Below, piece after piece: positions 44,114 to 54,402 of a stretch of DNA of 64,000 bases. Both the position numbers and the translations under genes were made by a program. This DNA comes from Diadema setosum (Eukaryota; Echinodermata; Echinoidea; Diadematoida; Diadematidae). Under the pieces are notes generated by a model, which was given only the letters and a program-made list of their open reading frames with translations, was not told the origin of the DNA and searched no databases. The DNA is taken from assembly GCF_964275005.1 (NCBI RefSeq), contig NC_092702.1, positions 33,394,726 through 33,458,725 of the forward strand. The letters run 5' to 3'. Position 1 is the stretch's first letter. The number at the start of each line of letters is the position of its first letter.

Positions 44114-44624
44114 ATGGTTATGCACTGTGGTTCTACACACAAAGCGACATCAATGCACAAGATGGCTGGCCCCTTCCCTGTCGCCGCAGGAAGACGATTC
44201 ACCCTAGTGCAAATGGGGTGGATCAACTTTGTGAATCGAAAACGTGTGTTTGATCACACCAAGGTAAAAAATATTGTTGTTTGTGGGCTACACTTCGAAG
44301 AGTCACAGTACGACTCATCCCAGGTACGCATGCAACATATGGGATTGAGAAAATTGCCACCAAGGCTTCTACCGAATGCCATTCCCCACATAGACACACT
44401 AGATGGGCAAGCTACAGCATCAAGATCACTTGGACCATCTGTAACGCCTGGCCCATCAACATCACAATCGACCTCCAGTGGTCATCCGGCCACTGAGGAA
44501 GACGACTTTGATCATGCTGGTCATACTCGTCGAACCCTCATCACCTCCGAGTCCAAGTACAGCGAGCATCATTGCGGGGACAAGAAAGCGGCCTCGGCCG
44601 AGGGCATCCAATCTCAGGAAGAAG
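44114..44624 (+). CDS. THAP-like exon with acidic tail
   Basis: MHCGSTHKATSMHKMAGPFP, WINFVNRKRVFDHTKVKN, VVCGLHFEESQYDSSQV, GLRKLPPRLLPNAIPHI: THAP-type C, W, C-x2-H and the xxAIPxI end, but the first Cys of C2CH is not seen and a TAG (44108) lies just upstream. A Ser/Thr/Pro-rich and acidic tail runs to a GTAGGA donor at 44625. Transposon or former transposon DNA-binding protein. Confidence 0.55.
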
Positions 44625-45036
44625 GTAGGATGTTACAAACAAAGCAGCCTTTAATTTAGATAATTCTAGGTCTGGACTATAGTCCAGATTAGAAAGATAT
44701 GAAAAGCCAAGCTTGGGCTGGTTGTCTTGAAAAAGAAGTTGGGAGAGATGGGAGAAGGTGTAAGAGCTATTGCTGTGAAAGGTGTGAGGTAATTCCAGCC
44801 ACTCCTGCCATTGGGGACAGACAGGAATATAAACTGGTATGATGATGATGAAAAGGTAGTAACCTTTCATTACCAATATTAATAAGGTTTTGTAGACTAA
44901 TCCAACTTGATTTGTCTATAAAGAGACTGAAAAGTTAGGGTTCTAGTACACTGTATTCTTCAGTGGACAACAAAGTTGCCCATGCAGACTAAGTTACCAA
45001 GTATAGAATAGTATAATAGTATAGAATAGTAAATTA

Positions 45037-45568
45037 AATTTACGATCCCACTTTTCTGTTTCTTTGAAACCTTGCCGTATTCACATGATCATTCATGTTA
45101 TATTCTTCCGTATTCCAGTTAAAGGGGATGGCTAGTAACTGATCAGTGGGAATCAGTGGGAATGCTGAGGGATGATTGTTCCAATCCTTGTGGGATTCAT
45201 TTAAGAGTACATTATATATATACTGTTGTGTGTAAATTATTTGCTTCAGAACGGTCTCATATTCAAGTAATGTGCAGTTTAATGTTTCCAGGTAAGCGTC
45301 CCTGGTCAGTGACGGGGCATTAATCTGCACATTACTTGAATATGAGTCCATTCTAAGGCAAATAATTTTCACACAATAGATATATAATGTACTCTTAAAT
45401 GAATCCCACAAGGATTGGAACAATCATCCCTCAGCATTCCCACTGATTCCCACTGATCAGTTACTAGCCATCCCCTTTAAATACAATTTACGATCCTACT
45501 CTTCCGTTCGCTTGAAACCTTGCTGTGTTCATAATCATTCACAATTTGTTATATTCTTTTGTTTTCAG
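45037..45568. repeat. About 80-bp direct repeat flanking a hairpin MITE
   Basis: TTTACGATCC(C/T)ACT(T/C)TTC...GAAACCTTGC(C/T)GT...TTATATTCTT at 45038-45118 and again at 45483-45568, each ending in a pyrimidine-rich CAG. The MITE sits exactly between them. Confidence 0.7.
45123..45476. mobile_element. 354-bp TTAA-flanked hairpin MITE (Kolobok-like)
   Basis: TTAA at 45119-45122 and 45477-45480. Arms of about 165 bp, starting AGGGGATGGCTAGTAACTGA, are complementary almost throughout, with a short loop near 45300, so the whole element can fold as one hairpin. AGGG-type ends with TTAA duplication fit Kolobok. No coding capacity; the - strand frame across it is an artefact. Confidence 0.85.
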
Positions 45569-45615
45569 GTTGATGGGGAGGATAATCATAGTATAGACAC
45601 AGACATAAAGTAATG

Positions 45616-46025
45616 CAGGGTTCATACTCTCTCTCATGAATTGAATTCCATGACTTTCCATGACCTTTTTAGCCAGAATTCCATGACCTTTCCATGACTT
45701 TTATACATTTTTTTTTGTTTTACATATTAGACTGAAAATTTGATCTCAAATCAAAGCAAAGCAAAGCAAAGCAAAGGGGGTACCTACACATCTCACACAA
45801 ACAACAGACAAACTTAAACTTTTATAATTTTTGCAATTCCATGACTTTCCATGACCTTTTGATGAAAATATCTGTTTTTCATGACTTTCAAGGCCTGGAA
45901 AAAGACTTAGCCAAATTCCATGACTTTTTGATGAAAATATCTGTTTTTCATGACTTTCAAGGCCTGGAAAAAGACTTAGCCAAATTCCATGACTTTCCAG
46001 ATTTCCATGACCCGTACGAACCCTG
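45616..46025. mobile_element. 410-bp MITE with CAGGGTTC ends and internal tandem repeat
   Basis: Left CAGGGTTCATAC, right (complement) CAGGGTTCGTAC; TAATG on both sides (45611-45615, 46026-46030). Inside, a 68-bp unit beginning ATTCCATGACTTT is repeated (about 45836-45985). The ends look hAT-like, but the visible duplication is 5 bp, shorter than the usual 8. Confidence 0.7.
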
Positions 46026-46234
46026 TAATGGAAGTATATTGCTTGCTTTTTCTGTGAATTTGAGGGTCAGATTGTCAGAAGTAACATTATTACTACTACT
46101 AAATTGCTAGTTTTGGTGAACTGATGTGTTCAAAACTGAAATGTGTATAAAGACATTAATCCAGTCATGTCAATGGGAAAATTTGAATAGACCTATACAC
46201 ACTTGCTTTGTTGTGTTTGTCATCTGTTCTACAG

Positions 46235-46978
46235 TTCATCAAATTCCCACAATCTCCAGCAGATTTGGAGACCCAGCTGGATTTCTTCCAGTTGGCAAGG
46301 TTTCCAAAGGTGGTGGCAACAGTGGATGGCACTCACATCCACATCCATGGAGTAGCTTTAGGTGCTGCAGAACATTTGTATGTAAACCGGAAAGGTTTCT
46401 ACAGTATAAATGTCCAGCTAACCTGCAATGCTCAATATGAGATCACAAGTGTTTCACCTAGATGGCCTGGAAGCATTCATGATAGCAGAATTCTGAGGGT
46501 TAGATATCCACAGCACATTTTCTCTCCGTCAAACCATTGTCTTCAATTATTTCTTGAATCACAATGAGTGAAGTTACAAAATAAGAAATAAAGTTACATG
46601 TGTTTCAAGTTTCTTCAATAATATATTTCTTTTCCTAAGAAATATGAATGTTCACATCTTTGAATAAATAGAGAACAGTTGTAGGGGTGTTATTAACTCT
46701 ATGTCAAAAATCTCTACAATTTGCCGATGATCATAGATGTGTAATTTTTTTTTTTTGCTAACATTCATTATGAATGGAATATCATTTACATAAAAAATAA
46801 AAGAAACTAAATGTTTTACTATATTATGTAACAGACCAGTGCAGTCGGCCAAGCCTTTCCTGATGGAGTTTTCAACAGATTGCTGCTGGGTGACTCGGGT
46901 TATGGTCTTCAGACCAGGCTTACGACACCCGTGCCCCTGCCTGCCACAAGAGCTGAAAGAAGCTACAATCAGTACCAG
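46235..46978 (+). CDS. Harbinger DDE transposase exons (HARBI1-like)
   Basis: Exon 46235-46498 (acceptor TCTACAG, phase 0) encodes FPKVVATVDGTHIHI, YVNRKGFYSINVQLTCNA, PRWPGSIHDSRILR: the first two catalytic acidic residues, DGTH and HDSRI. Exon 46835-46978 (acceptor GTAACAG, donor GTATGT) continues in frame: FPDGVFNRLLLGDSGYGLQT, LPATRAERSYNQYQ. The upstream HTH exon and the exon with the final catalytic Glu were not found nearby. Both exons are open, so the copy may be fairly young; it remains partial. Confidence 0.8.
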
Positions 46979-46989
46979 GTATGTAATAT

Positions 46990-47900
46990 ACAGTACCAGT
47001 GACTTGAGTTACTGTGATATGAGCTATGGGCATACACGCTGCAAAGCTTACAAGCATTTTACTGATAATTATTCAACAGTTTACCAAATACACATTCATA
47101 CTAAAAATAAACACCAATTTATGCATTTCAAAGGTACATTAAAATCCCCTGAATGTTGACTCCCATTGCTCGGCATTACAGTACGCGACATTTTCCTTTC
47201 ATTACCCCATGGTCTAAATCATCTCGCATACAACAAAATCCAAATGAGATATACATGAGTGTTTACAATAGTTCATCAAACTATTAAGGCTCGAGAGGGA
47301 AATTTATGCAAGTTTGATACCCATATTACTAAGATATAACTTTGAATCAGTGAGAGCACATTTCAATAAGGAACGGAAGTGGCTATTCTAATGCTCGATT
47401 CTGTGCTCCAGCAATTGACCAGGAACATCTTGTACAGAATGCACATTCACAGAAGTAGTACAGATGGTACATTCGCAAAGTAGAGATTCATATGTCCATT
47501 TCGGCCATTGTTACATGCGGCCAATCCAATGGCATATACTGTATGTAAATAGACAACAGATTATTCTTATAACTATGCGAATGCGTAAACCGATGGCGCA
47601 AGAATAGCAACTGCCAAACGAGGACAAATTTTGTGCCATATTTGGGATGCCATTCCACCAAGGGCAAGGCGCTAGTGTCAGTAGTGAATGTCCATTCTAC
47701 AAGATAGATCTACTAGTATCATCTCGCCATTTCTCTGACTAGATTTCTAAGTCTCCATGCCGTTTATTCCCAATACGGCACCCCAAATATCTAGAAGCCA
47801 TTATCAATCAGGCTATTCTAAATTAAGTTATCTGTTAAAATCTAAGCCTGCCCACCCTTTGACTGCGATCAGGCTATAGCGCTAGCCTTGCCCAACACAT
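46990..47900. other. No recognised gene
   Basis: AT-rich. The last Harbinger exon was looked for here without success. Confidence 0.5.
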
Positions 47901-48091
47901 TTATGACAGAGTGGGACCAAGAACTGAAAGAACGAGCTGTGGTTATTCAAGAACACTTGCTCTTTGTTTTGAGCGTCAGCTGGCTCGGGGAGCCCTGCAT
48001 GAGCGTCAAGCGAGCGGTAGCGTACCGCGTGGTTCCGGCCATGCAGCGGCGGATGCACGCGGCATGATCTATTGCTTCACTTCGCACCCGA

Positions 48092-48405
48092 AAATGCCGA
48101 TGTGTCAAGCGTATGGATGTTCTAACAAACCGGGCGATGGCCAGAAGATGAGTTTTTTTGCCATTCCAAACCCAGAAAATGAGAGGGAAAGGTGCGCTAG
48201 ATGGCTTGCCAATATTGGCATTGACAAATTTGACGCCAAAACTTACAAATACTGTAAGAATCGCGTCGTATGTGAGGACCATTTCGAGCCGGAGTGCTTC
48301 CAAGAAGACATGATAGCGAAGTTGATGGGATACACGCCGAAGAAAAAGTTTCTAAAACCTGGCGCAGTTCCCACAATTTTCGTTCATCAGTCGCCTCAAG
48401 CTTAA
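48092..48405 (+). CDS. THAP-domain exon
   Basis: ATG 48092, MPMCQAYGCSNKPGDGQKMS, FFAIPNPE, CARWLANIGIDKF, VVCEDHFEPECFQEDM, KKFLKPGAVPTIF: a complete THAP domain (C-x4-C, W, C-x2-H, AVPTIF). TAA at 48403; one base offset would carry the frame on (LKREVAHS...) to a CAG/GTAAGT donor at 48453, so the stop may be a recent break. Very like the exon in the Kolobok-like insertion at 30464. The frame is open upstream to 47911 without support for that part. Confidence 0.7.
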
Positions 48406-48459
48406 AAGAGAAGTAGCTCACAGCAGAGACAGGAAAGATACGATCGGCACCAGGTAAGT

Positions 48460-49385
48460 TTTGACAAGATTTTATGATAGTCACTGCTGCACTGGTTGAT
48501 ATATGAGCTAAGCACAATTCTAAGCAAGCACATGAATCAATACGTGGGACTGTAATATACATAGTAAACAACGAACAAATCCTGGCTGCATGCTGCAACG
48601 ACTTGTGCGTGTACCATGTGTGGCCGCGCCTCTAACAATGAATCCAGCCAGTCCGTCAAAGGCAGTTAAAGTGTGGGTGGAGAGAATTTTCCCCCTGCTG
48701 TAAACTTATTTTGCCCAATTTTGCATGTACATGCATGTGAAACTCCATCATGTTGTGAAAAAGAGGACTTGGTCTTGGGAAGAACAACACTAATTTCTTG
48801 ACTGCATATAGTTTTCTGATTGTTGTAAGGGCTTGGTTATTCAAATTTACAGCCTGCAACTTATTCAAGGTAAGATGCTTCAGCCTCATCTCCAGAGAAA
48901 AAAAAAAATGTAGCAGACTCTAGAGTCTCAAGAGAGGGTAATTCACTTGATCCTGATAGTCTATGTCCATCACATGCAAAGATATTGGAGGAAAGCAGAT
49001 GAAGGAACAGCTAAAAACATTATTTAGCTTAGCCCCAGGTCCTATAGCCCTAGAAAGAAGTCTGTCAGTAAATGTACTACTACTAAAGCCACTAGGTCTA
49101 CTAAATAGACTTTTTGTTCAAGTAGGGTTTTGTTTATTTATTTGTTTGTTTTTGCAGAAACTGCATACATATACACAAAGTAAGTTAATAATATTATTGT
49201 AAGACTAAGTTCACCAAGGTCTAACATTCACACTCACAGATTAATACTTTTTAGATTTAACAAATTATTGAAGCTTAAGATAAACAGAGACAAAGTTAGA
49301 GAATCTGAACAAATCTAGACTATAGACTAGAATCACTAGATGATAACATGAGAATCAGATGTCCTGAGACCAAGGGGCAAGCCCT
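48460..49385. other. No recognised gene
   Basis: AT-rich sequence with several CTAGA-containing words (49040-49340). No domain seen. Confidence 0.5.
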
Positions 49386-49393
49386 TGGCCTTG

Positions 49394-52026
49394 CCATTAC
49401 GTTGTTGTTGTTGTTGTTGTTTGAATTTATTTGGCGTTTATCATTCCTCGAGGAATATTTACGCCAAATCTATATTCATAAAATTTCTATAAATTTCCAA
49501 ATTTTTACCCTATATTATTTTCATTTTATTGCAAATAAATCAAAATTAATATATCATATCAAATCAAATAAATCTCCCTCACTGGCCTCGGTTCGAGTTG
49601 CCCAATCGACGATCGTATTTTCTGGCCAGTCCGGCTCGGTACCTTGAGCAGACTTCTCGGCAAGGAGGGGCCGTGATTGGCTGTCCACCTGCCTAGGCCA
49701 CTCCAATACACGAGAGGGGCTCGATCGGTGCTCGTGATTAATCGGGAGTATTTAACGCGAATTTTATCACAAATGTACATGAAATTAGAAAAACAAAACA
49801 ACGCTAAGATATAAAGCAAACATCTGGGCTGTGTGCAATGTGCAAAATTAAGTCAAGACATATACTTATCTAGTAAAATTATGTGTTTGAGTAAATCTTT
49901 TTGTCCTCTGGACATACTGAACAAAAGCACGCATATGCTTTGAGTTAGTAGTTCCTACCAACAGCAAAATATGACGCACGTCAGTGGTATCTATTTCTGC
50001 TAATAACATACTTCTTTCTATTATATACTTTGGACATTCACATAAAAAATGAGTGACTGTTTCAAAAATATGTGGACAGTTCGGACACATTCCATTTTCA
50101 TGGATATTCAATCTAAACAAATCATAATTCAAAGAAATATTTCCCATTCTCAATTTATGCATAATAGACTGTTCCTTCCAGTTGCTTAGGGAACATTGAA
50201 AAGTTTTCTTAACTGTTTTTTGTATCAACTTCAGTGGAGATTCTGCTTTTTCCCATCGTTTTTGCCATTTTTCCATAAAGTGCTCTCTAAGTATATATTT
50301 ACATTCTGCCATATTCAAACCATTTTCAATATCGATAACATTTCGACACAAAGCAGCTTTTGCCTCTTTGTCCGCGACTTCGTTTCCATTAATGCCACAA
50401 TGGCTGGGTATCCATTCAAAATTTATATCTATTCCTTTATATTTCAATTCCGTACATCTTATAATAATTTCACTTACAAAACTCTCCGGCTTATTTGAAT
50501 TTATAGCCTGTAAAACACTTAATGAATCACAAAAAATAACCACTCCAGCATACAAATTCGAGACTTGTTCTAACCAGATCAAAGACATAATAATAGCAAT
50601 CAGTTCAGCTCTGTACACAGACGTAAAGTCTTGTATGCGTTTTGCTTGTGCATACTTCCAATAAGGAACATAAAAAGCAGCGGACACTTTGCAAGTTTTT
50701 GGGCACTTTGAGCCGTCGGTGAATACATGAACATAATGTTGCCATTTCCTGTTTATCAATTCAAGAGCCATTTGCTGCTGATGTATAACATGATCACACT
50801 TTGATAACATCATGTCTGAACTTAACTCCATGGACACTGCTGGCATCTGCCAGTGCCAAAACGGTTGATGAAAAGGTTGTACTTTTTCCATACATTGGGA
50901 AAATAATATGTCTTCACTTTTCAGGATTCTTTCACCGAAAGGGTTGTGGGGATTTTCACTTTCGTAAAAATCAAATTGCCAGCACATTTTGATATCCTGT
51001 ATTAAGGGATGGTTTGGAACAGTATCAATGTGCCTACGGAATTGAGCAGTCAACATCTGCCTACGCAGATCTAGTGGTAATTCACCTGATTCTACTTGCA
51101 GGGTTGTCAGAGAGGTGCCTATACTGGCTCCTAGACAGATTTTGAGAGCTTGGTATTGTACTGAATTGAGAATGTTTTTTACATACGATGAAGCTGAATC
51201 ATATGCTTCACAGGCGTAATCTATCAAAGAACGAATTATTGCTCTATATACAGACAGTAAATCATTGGAGCCTCTAATCCAATTCACATGAGTTAAACTC
51301 TTTAGTATATTGATTTTACGTTTGCATCTGGATGCCACTTCTTGTATATGGGCTCTCCAATTTAACCTCTTATCAAAGATTACTCCTAAATATTTATAAT
51401 CATCCTTTGTCGTTAAAATTTCTCTCCCTATCTTGAGGGACAAAATAGCCTCCTTAGGAGTGTGAGAGAACAGCATAGGTGTGGTTTTTGTGTGAGAGAT
51501 TTTAGGTCCCCACGATGAAAACCACCCATCCAAGGTGTTCAAATGTTGTTCTAACGCAGTGGTCATTATCCTAATGTCCTTTCCCGACTGCCAGATTACA
51601 CAATCATCAGCATACAACAAGGTGTGGATGTCGGTCCTGAGCGGAATGTCAGACATCATAACATTGAATAACAATGGGCTCAATGTGCTCCCTTGCGGAA
51701 GCCCATTCAGTAGTTTCATTGTTTTGGATAACTCATGCCCAACTCGAACTTGAAAAGTACGTTTCAATAAAAATGCTCTTAGAAATAAGTACATATTCCC
51801 ACATACGCCCAGTTTCGATAACTTTATGAGAAGAGTTTTATTCAACACAGAATCGAAAGCTTTCTCTAAATCAATAAAAATTGCCAAGGTTTTGGCGTTC
51901 ACTTTCAGATGTTTCTGAATTTCATTTTCCAAATTAACAATGTTATCCACACATGTTCGATTTTTCCGAAAACCTTGTTGTTCTGGGATCAAGATATTAT
52001 GTTTTTCTATGTACATACTCAAACTA
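49394..52026 (-). mobile_element. 5'-truncated LINE with RNase H (I-group)
   Basis: The 3' end (low coordinates) carries a (CAA)n tail on the - strand (GTT repeats at 49402-49420). A candidate 8-bp target duplication, TGGCCTTG, occurs at 49386-49393 and 52027-52034, just outside the tail and just where RT similarity begins. This fits target-primed insertion with 5' truncation: the endonuclease and the first part of RT are missing. Confidence 0.7.
49866..52022 (-). CDS. LINE ORF2 remnant: reverse transcriptase and RNase H
   Basis: 718 codons without interruption; the listed first codon is TTG, not a real start, since the frame begins at the truncation. Domain order: RT fingers/palm (PEQQGFRKNRTCVDNI, IFIDLEKAFDSV, NGLPQGSTLSPLLFNVMM, LLYADDCVIW), thumb, RNase H (HVFTDGSKC, YRAELIAIIMSLIW, IFCDSLSVLQAI, IPSHCGINGNEVADKEAK), then a C-terminal Cys/His zinc knuckle (CPNC...THFLCECP). 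RNase H after RT points to the I/Nimb/Tad1/Outcast group. An intact frame in a 5'-dead copy implies recent insertion. Confidence 0.9.
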   Translation of the reverse strand: MSMYIEKHNILIPEQQGFRKNRTCVDNIVNLENEIQKHLKVNAKTLAIFIDLEKAFDSVLNKTLLIKLSKLGVCGNMYLFLRAFLLKRTFQVRVGHELSKTMKLLNGLPQGSTLSPLLFNVMMSDIPLRTDIHTLLYADDCVIWQSGKDIRIMTTALEQHLNTLDGWFSSWGPKISHTKTTPMLFSHTPKEAILSLKIGREILTTKDDYKYLGVIFDKRLNWRAHIQEVASRCKRKINILKSLTHVNWIRGSNDLLSVYRAIIRSLIDYACEAYDSASSYVKNILNSVQYQALKICLGASIGTSLTTLQVESGELPLDLRRQMLTAQFRRHIDTVPNHPLIQDIKMCWQFDFYESENPHNPFGERILKSEDILFSQCMEKVQPFHQPFWHWQMPAVSMELSSDMMLSKCDHVIHQQQMALELINRKWQHYVHVFTDGSKCPKTCKVSAAFYVPYWKYAQAKRIQDFTSVYRAELIAIIMSLIWLEQVSNLYAGVVIFCDSLSVLQAINSNKPESFVSEIIIRCTELKYKGIDINFEWIPSHCGINGNEVADKEAKAALCRNVIDIENGLNMAECKYILREHFMEKWQKRWEKAESPLKLIQKTVKKTFQCSLSNWKEQSIMHKLRMGNISLNYDLFRLNIHENGMCPNCPHIFETVTHFLCECPKYIIERSMLLAEIDTTDVRHILLLVGTTNSKHMRAFVQYVQRTKRFTQTHNFTR

Positions 52027-52106
52027 TGGCCTTGTGCTTAGCCTTGGTCCAAGCCACCCAGGTTTTGTCAAGTCAAGGTCTCTATTATGTGAAGACTAAA
52101 TAAGGG

Positions 52107-53032
52107 TGCGTTTATCAACTCCTTTTCTCGATAGAAACAGGTTTTCCAAACGGCTTTCAGGGAATTTTTATGAGATAATAAACGCAAAGCTGTTTTGATT
52201 ATGGGATTCGGAAAGCCTTTTTGAAAACCGCAAATTTGTGCTTTCCGAAACAGGTTTCCAGAAAACTGTTTCTAGAAGCCCTTTGAAGTGAGATAAATGC
52301 AAAGCTGTTTTGAAACGGCTTTGTACTGCGGTTATGTTACCTGTACGTATACACACGTGTACACAGCTGTGCATGCACACGCTAGGATTTTGCGCATGTA
52401 AAGTGCGCTGTGTAACCAATACCGTAGACATTCGTTTGTCTGTTTGTAAGTTTTCTTTCTGTATTAATTGATCGCTATCTTCTGATCAGGGATAAGTTTT
52501 GACTGCAGATATGGCTGCTAAAGGTGCCAATTGAGCACCGGAAGATGTGCGATGTCTACTGCTTTTGTGGGCAGAGCCCGAAGTTCAACATAAACTGAAG
52601 TCGAAAATGAGAAACAAGCCAGTGTTCGCCAGATTGGCCTCTGAGCTTGCCCGTGCCGGGTATGCGCCTTGGGATGGCCCTTCATGTAGAGACAAAATCA
52701 ACAGAATCTGAAGAGAATACAGGACCTTTCACGACGAGTCTCGCAAATCAAGACAGGGCAACGAGGATGACTTGCCCTTTTGGTACGACATTGTTCATCC
52801 TGTTCTTCGGGACAAACCATCGACATCCCCAGTAGCGACACTGGATACAGGAACTTTTAAAATCGAGTCTGATGCTGAGCATGAGCAAGCAATGCAGCTG
52901 CGCAGTGACAAGGCCAGTTTTCGTGTTCCGATGAGTTGATAAACATAACTATTTTGGAAGTCGTTTCTAAAGGGCTTTGGAAATGGCTTTTGAAAGCCGT
53001 TTCAAGCGGGAAAGATGATAAATGCAGCCTTA
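52107..53032 (+). mobile_element. Harbinger-like element carrying a trihelix gene
   Basis: Left end AGGGTGCGTTTATCAACTCC and right end, complemented, AAGGCTGCATTTATCATCTT. Subterminal AAACGGCTTT/AAAGCCGTTT words occur at both sides. TAA lies left and TTA right of the GGGTGCG/CAGCC ends, near the TWA target preference of PIF/Harbinger. It has no transposase, only the Myb-like gene. Confidence 0.65.
52511..52939 (+). pseudogene. Myb/SANT-like (trihelix) gene in the Harbinger-like element
   Basis: 142 codons from ATG 52511, with TGA at 52532 and 52709. Between them: APEDVRCLLLLWAEPEVQHK, NKPVFARLASELARAGYAPW, SCRDKINRI; after the second stop REYRTFHDESRK and LPFWYDIVHPVLRDKPSTSP. Typical trihelix protein of Harbinger elements. 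Only distantly similar to the M-block trihelix gene, so it is a second family. Two point-like breaks, otherwise whole. Confidence 0.7.
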
Positions 53033-53044
53033 GAGACATATTAG

Positions 53045-54302
53045 GGTTATCATATTACTTCCTAAACTACATCTTTATTTTAACATTTAAAACATAAGAT
53101 TGAAAAAACCTACATAGAAGAAATGTTGAACATTTTCCCAAGATTTTACAATGTACAATGCAGTCCACTATGGAAGACATTGAGTGTAATTTGAATCTTA
53201 CGAAAATAAACTAGATAAATAAACTAAATAAACAGATAATCCCATGACGGAGGAATTGATCCTTGCAGTAGAATCTCGGGATGGTAAAATACATGCCATA
53301 TTTCAAGCTCAATTTCACACATATAAACTATCTGTTACAGTTAAGAAATGTCACAAACTTTGATGGAAATCAAGAAATGAACAAAATTATGGAGAAGAAC
53401 ATAAACATTGTTGTGTGTGCGTGCGTGTGTGTGTGTGTGTGTGTGAACAATAACTTAGGAATATGGAAATGAACAGCAAATCCACCTGTTATTTGCAATC
53501 TAATTACTACATGTTTTAAGTTTCAGGCACTATTTCTTTTTAGGCACTATTTCTTTTAACTAGTTTGCAATTGGAAGAGATTATGGTAAATTGAACATGA
53601 CGTAATTGAGACATGACAGATTTTTCAGAGTCGTTTCTAGTGGAGGGGATATCAACATGATTTTGAGAGGATACATGTTCTATTCTACTTTTTTGTTTTA
53701 GGTGACATAGCCAAAATAGAGTGGACCAACATGGAGGGATAGCTTTTTCACGAACAGAATGAAAATACGGAAGAAAAGTGGTGATGGAGCAAGCCAATCA
53801 ATGCACAAGTACAAGTACAGCGACACGATGAAGTTTCTCGTTCCTCACTTCCATAGTCAGGAGTGAAGGATTTCCACAAAAAAATGAACTTCTCTGTTTT
53901 GCAAAAAAATGAATACATGCATGTGTTTGTTTTAAAATTTCAGGGGGGGGGGGGGTGTCTCCCTTCATCAACATACACTCGACTATTAAAATCATTGTGC
54001 TCATCAAATACATTAGATATTCATTTTTTTTTTTTTTTTTTTTTGGTGCTACCCACTAACATCCCTGTTTGTCACTCATTGAGTGGAAGACATTCGCTTT
54101 GTTACATCACACAAGTAGACTCCTAAACTCCATCTGGGCATCGAGTGAATATAACACCACCTTGGTATATATTATACATTACTCAGTCTGCTGCAAAGTT
54201 GTTTTTCAATGTTTCATCTTGAGGTAGTTGAGTATGGAAGATACACCGGGTAGTATTGTTGAAAACCATCAGGTAACAATGTGACTGAAATAAATGTGAC
54301 AA
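53045..54302. other. No recognised gene; simple repeats only
   Basis: Contains a (TG)n tract at 53412-53443, a 13-base G run near 53942 and a 20-odd-base T run at about 54025-54045. No coding signature. Confidence 0.55.
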
Positions 54303-54307
54303 ACATA

Positions 54308-54313
54308 TTTAAT
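54308..54313 (-). terminator. ATTAAA poly(A) signal variant, candidate for SPATA24
   Basis: On the - strand, about 90 nt after the stop codon. The commonest natural variant of AATAAA; no AATAAA is closer. Confidence 0.35.
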
Positions 54314-54402
54314 ACATAGAGTTCATAGAATACAATACAGAGAAAGCCCCCAGTGGTACCACTGAGCTGTGCGTGGAAGGAATCTCTGCATCCCTTTTCC
54401 TG

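Noticed and set aside
45040-45423. 127-codon - strand frame
   Set aside because: Spans the hairpin MITE, so the two halves are complementary sequence and not a protein.
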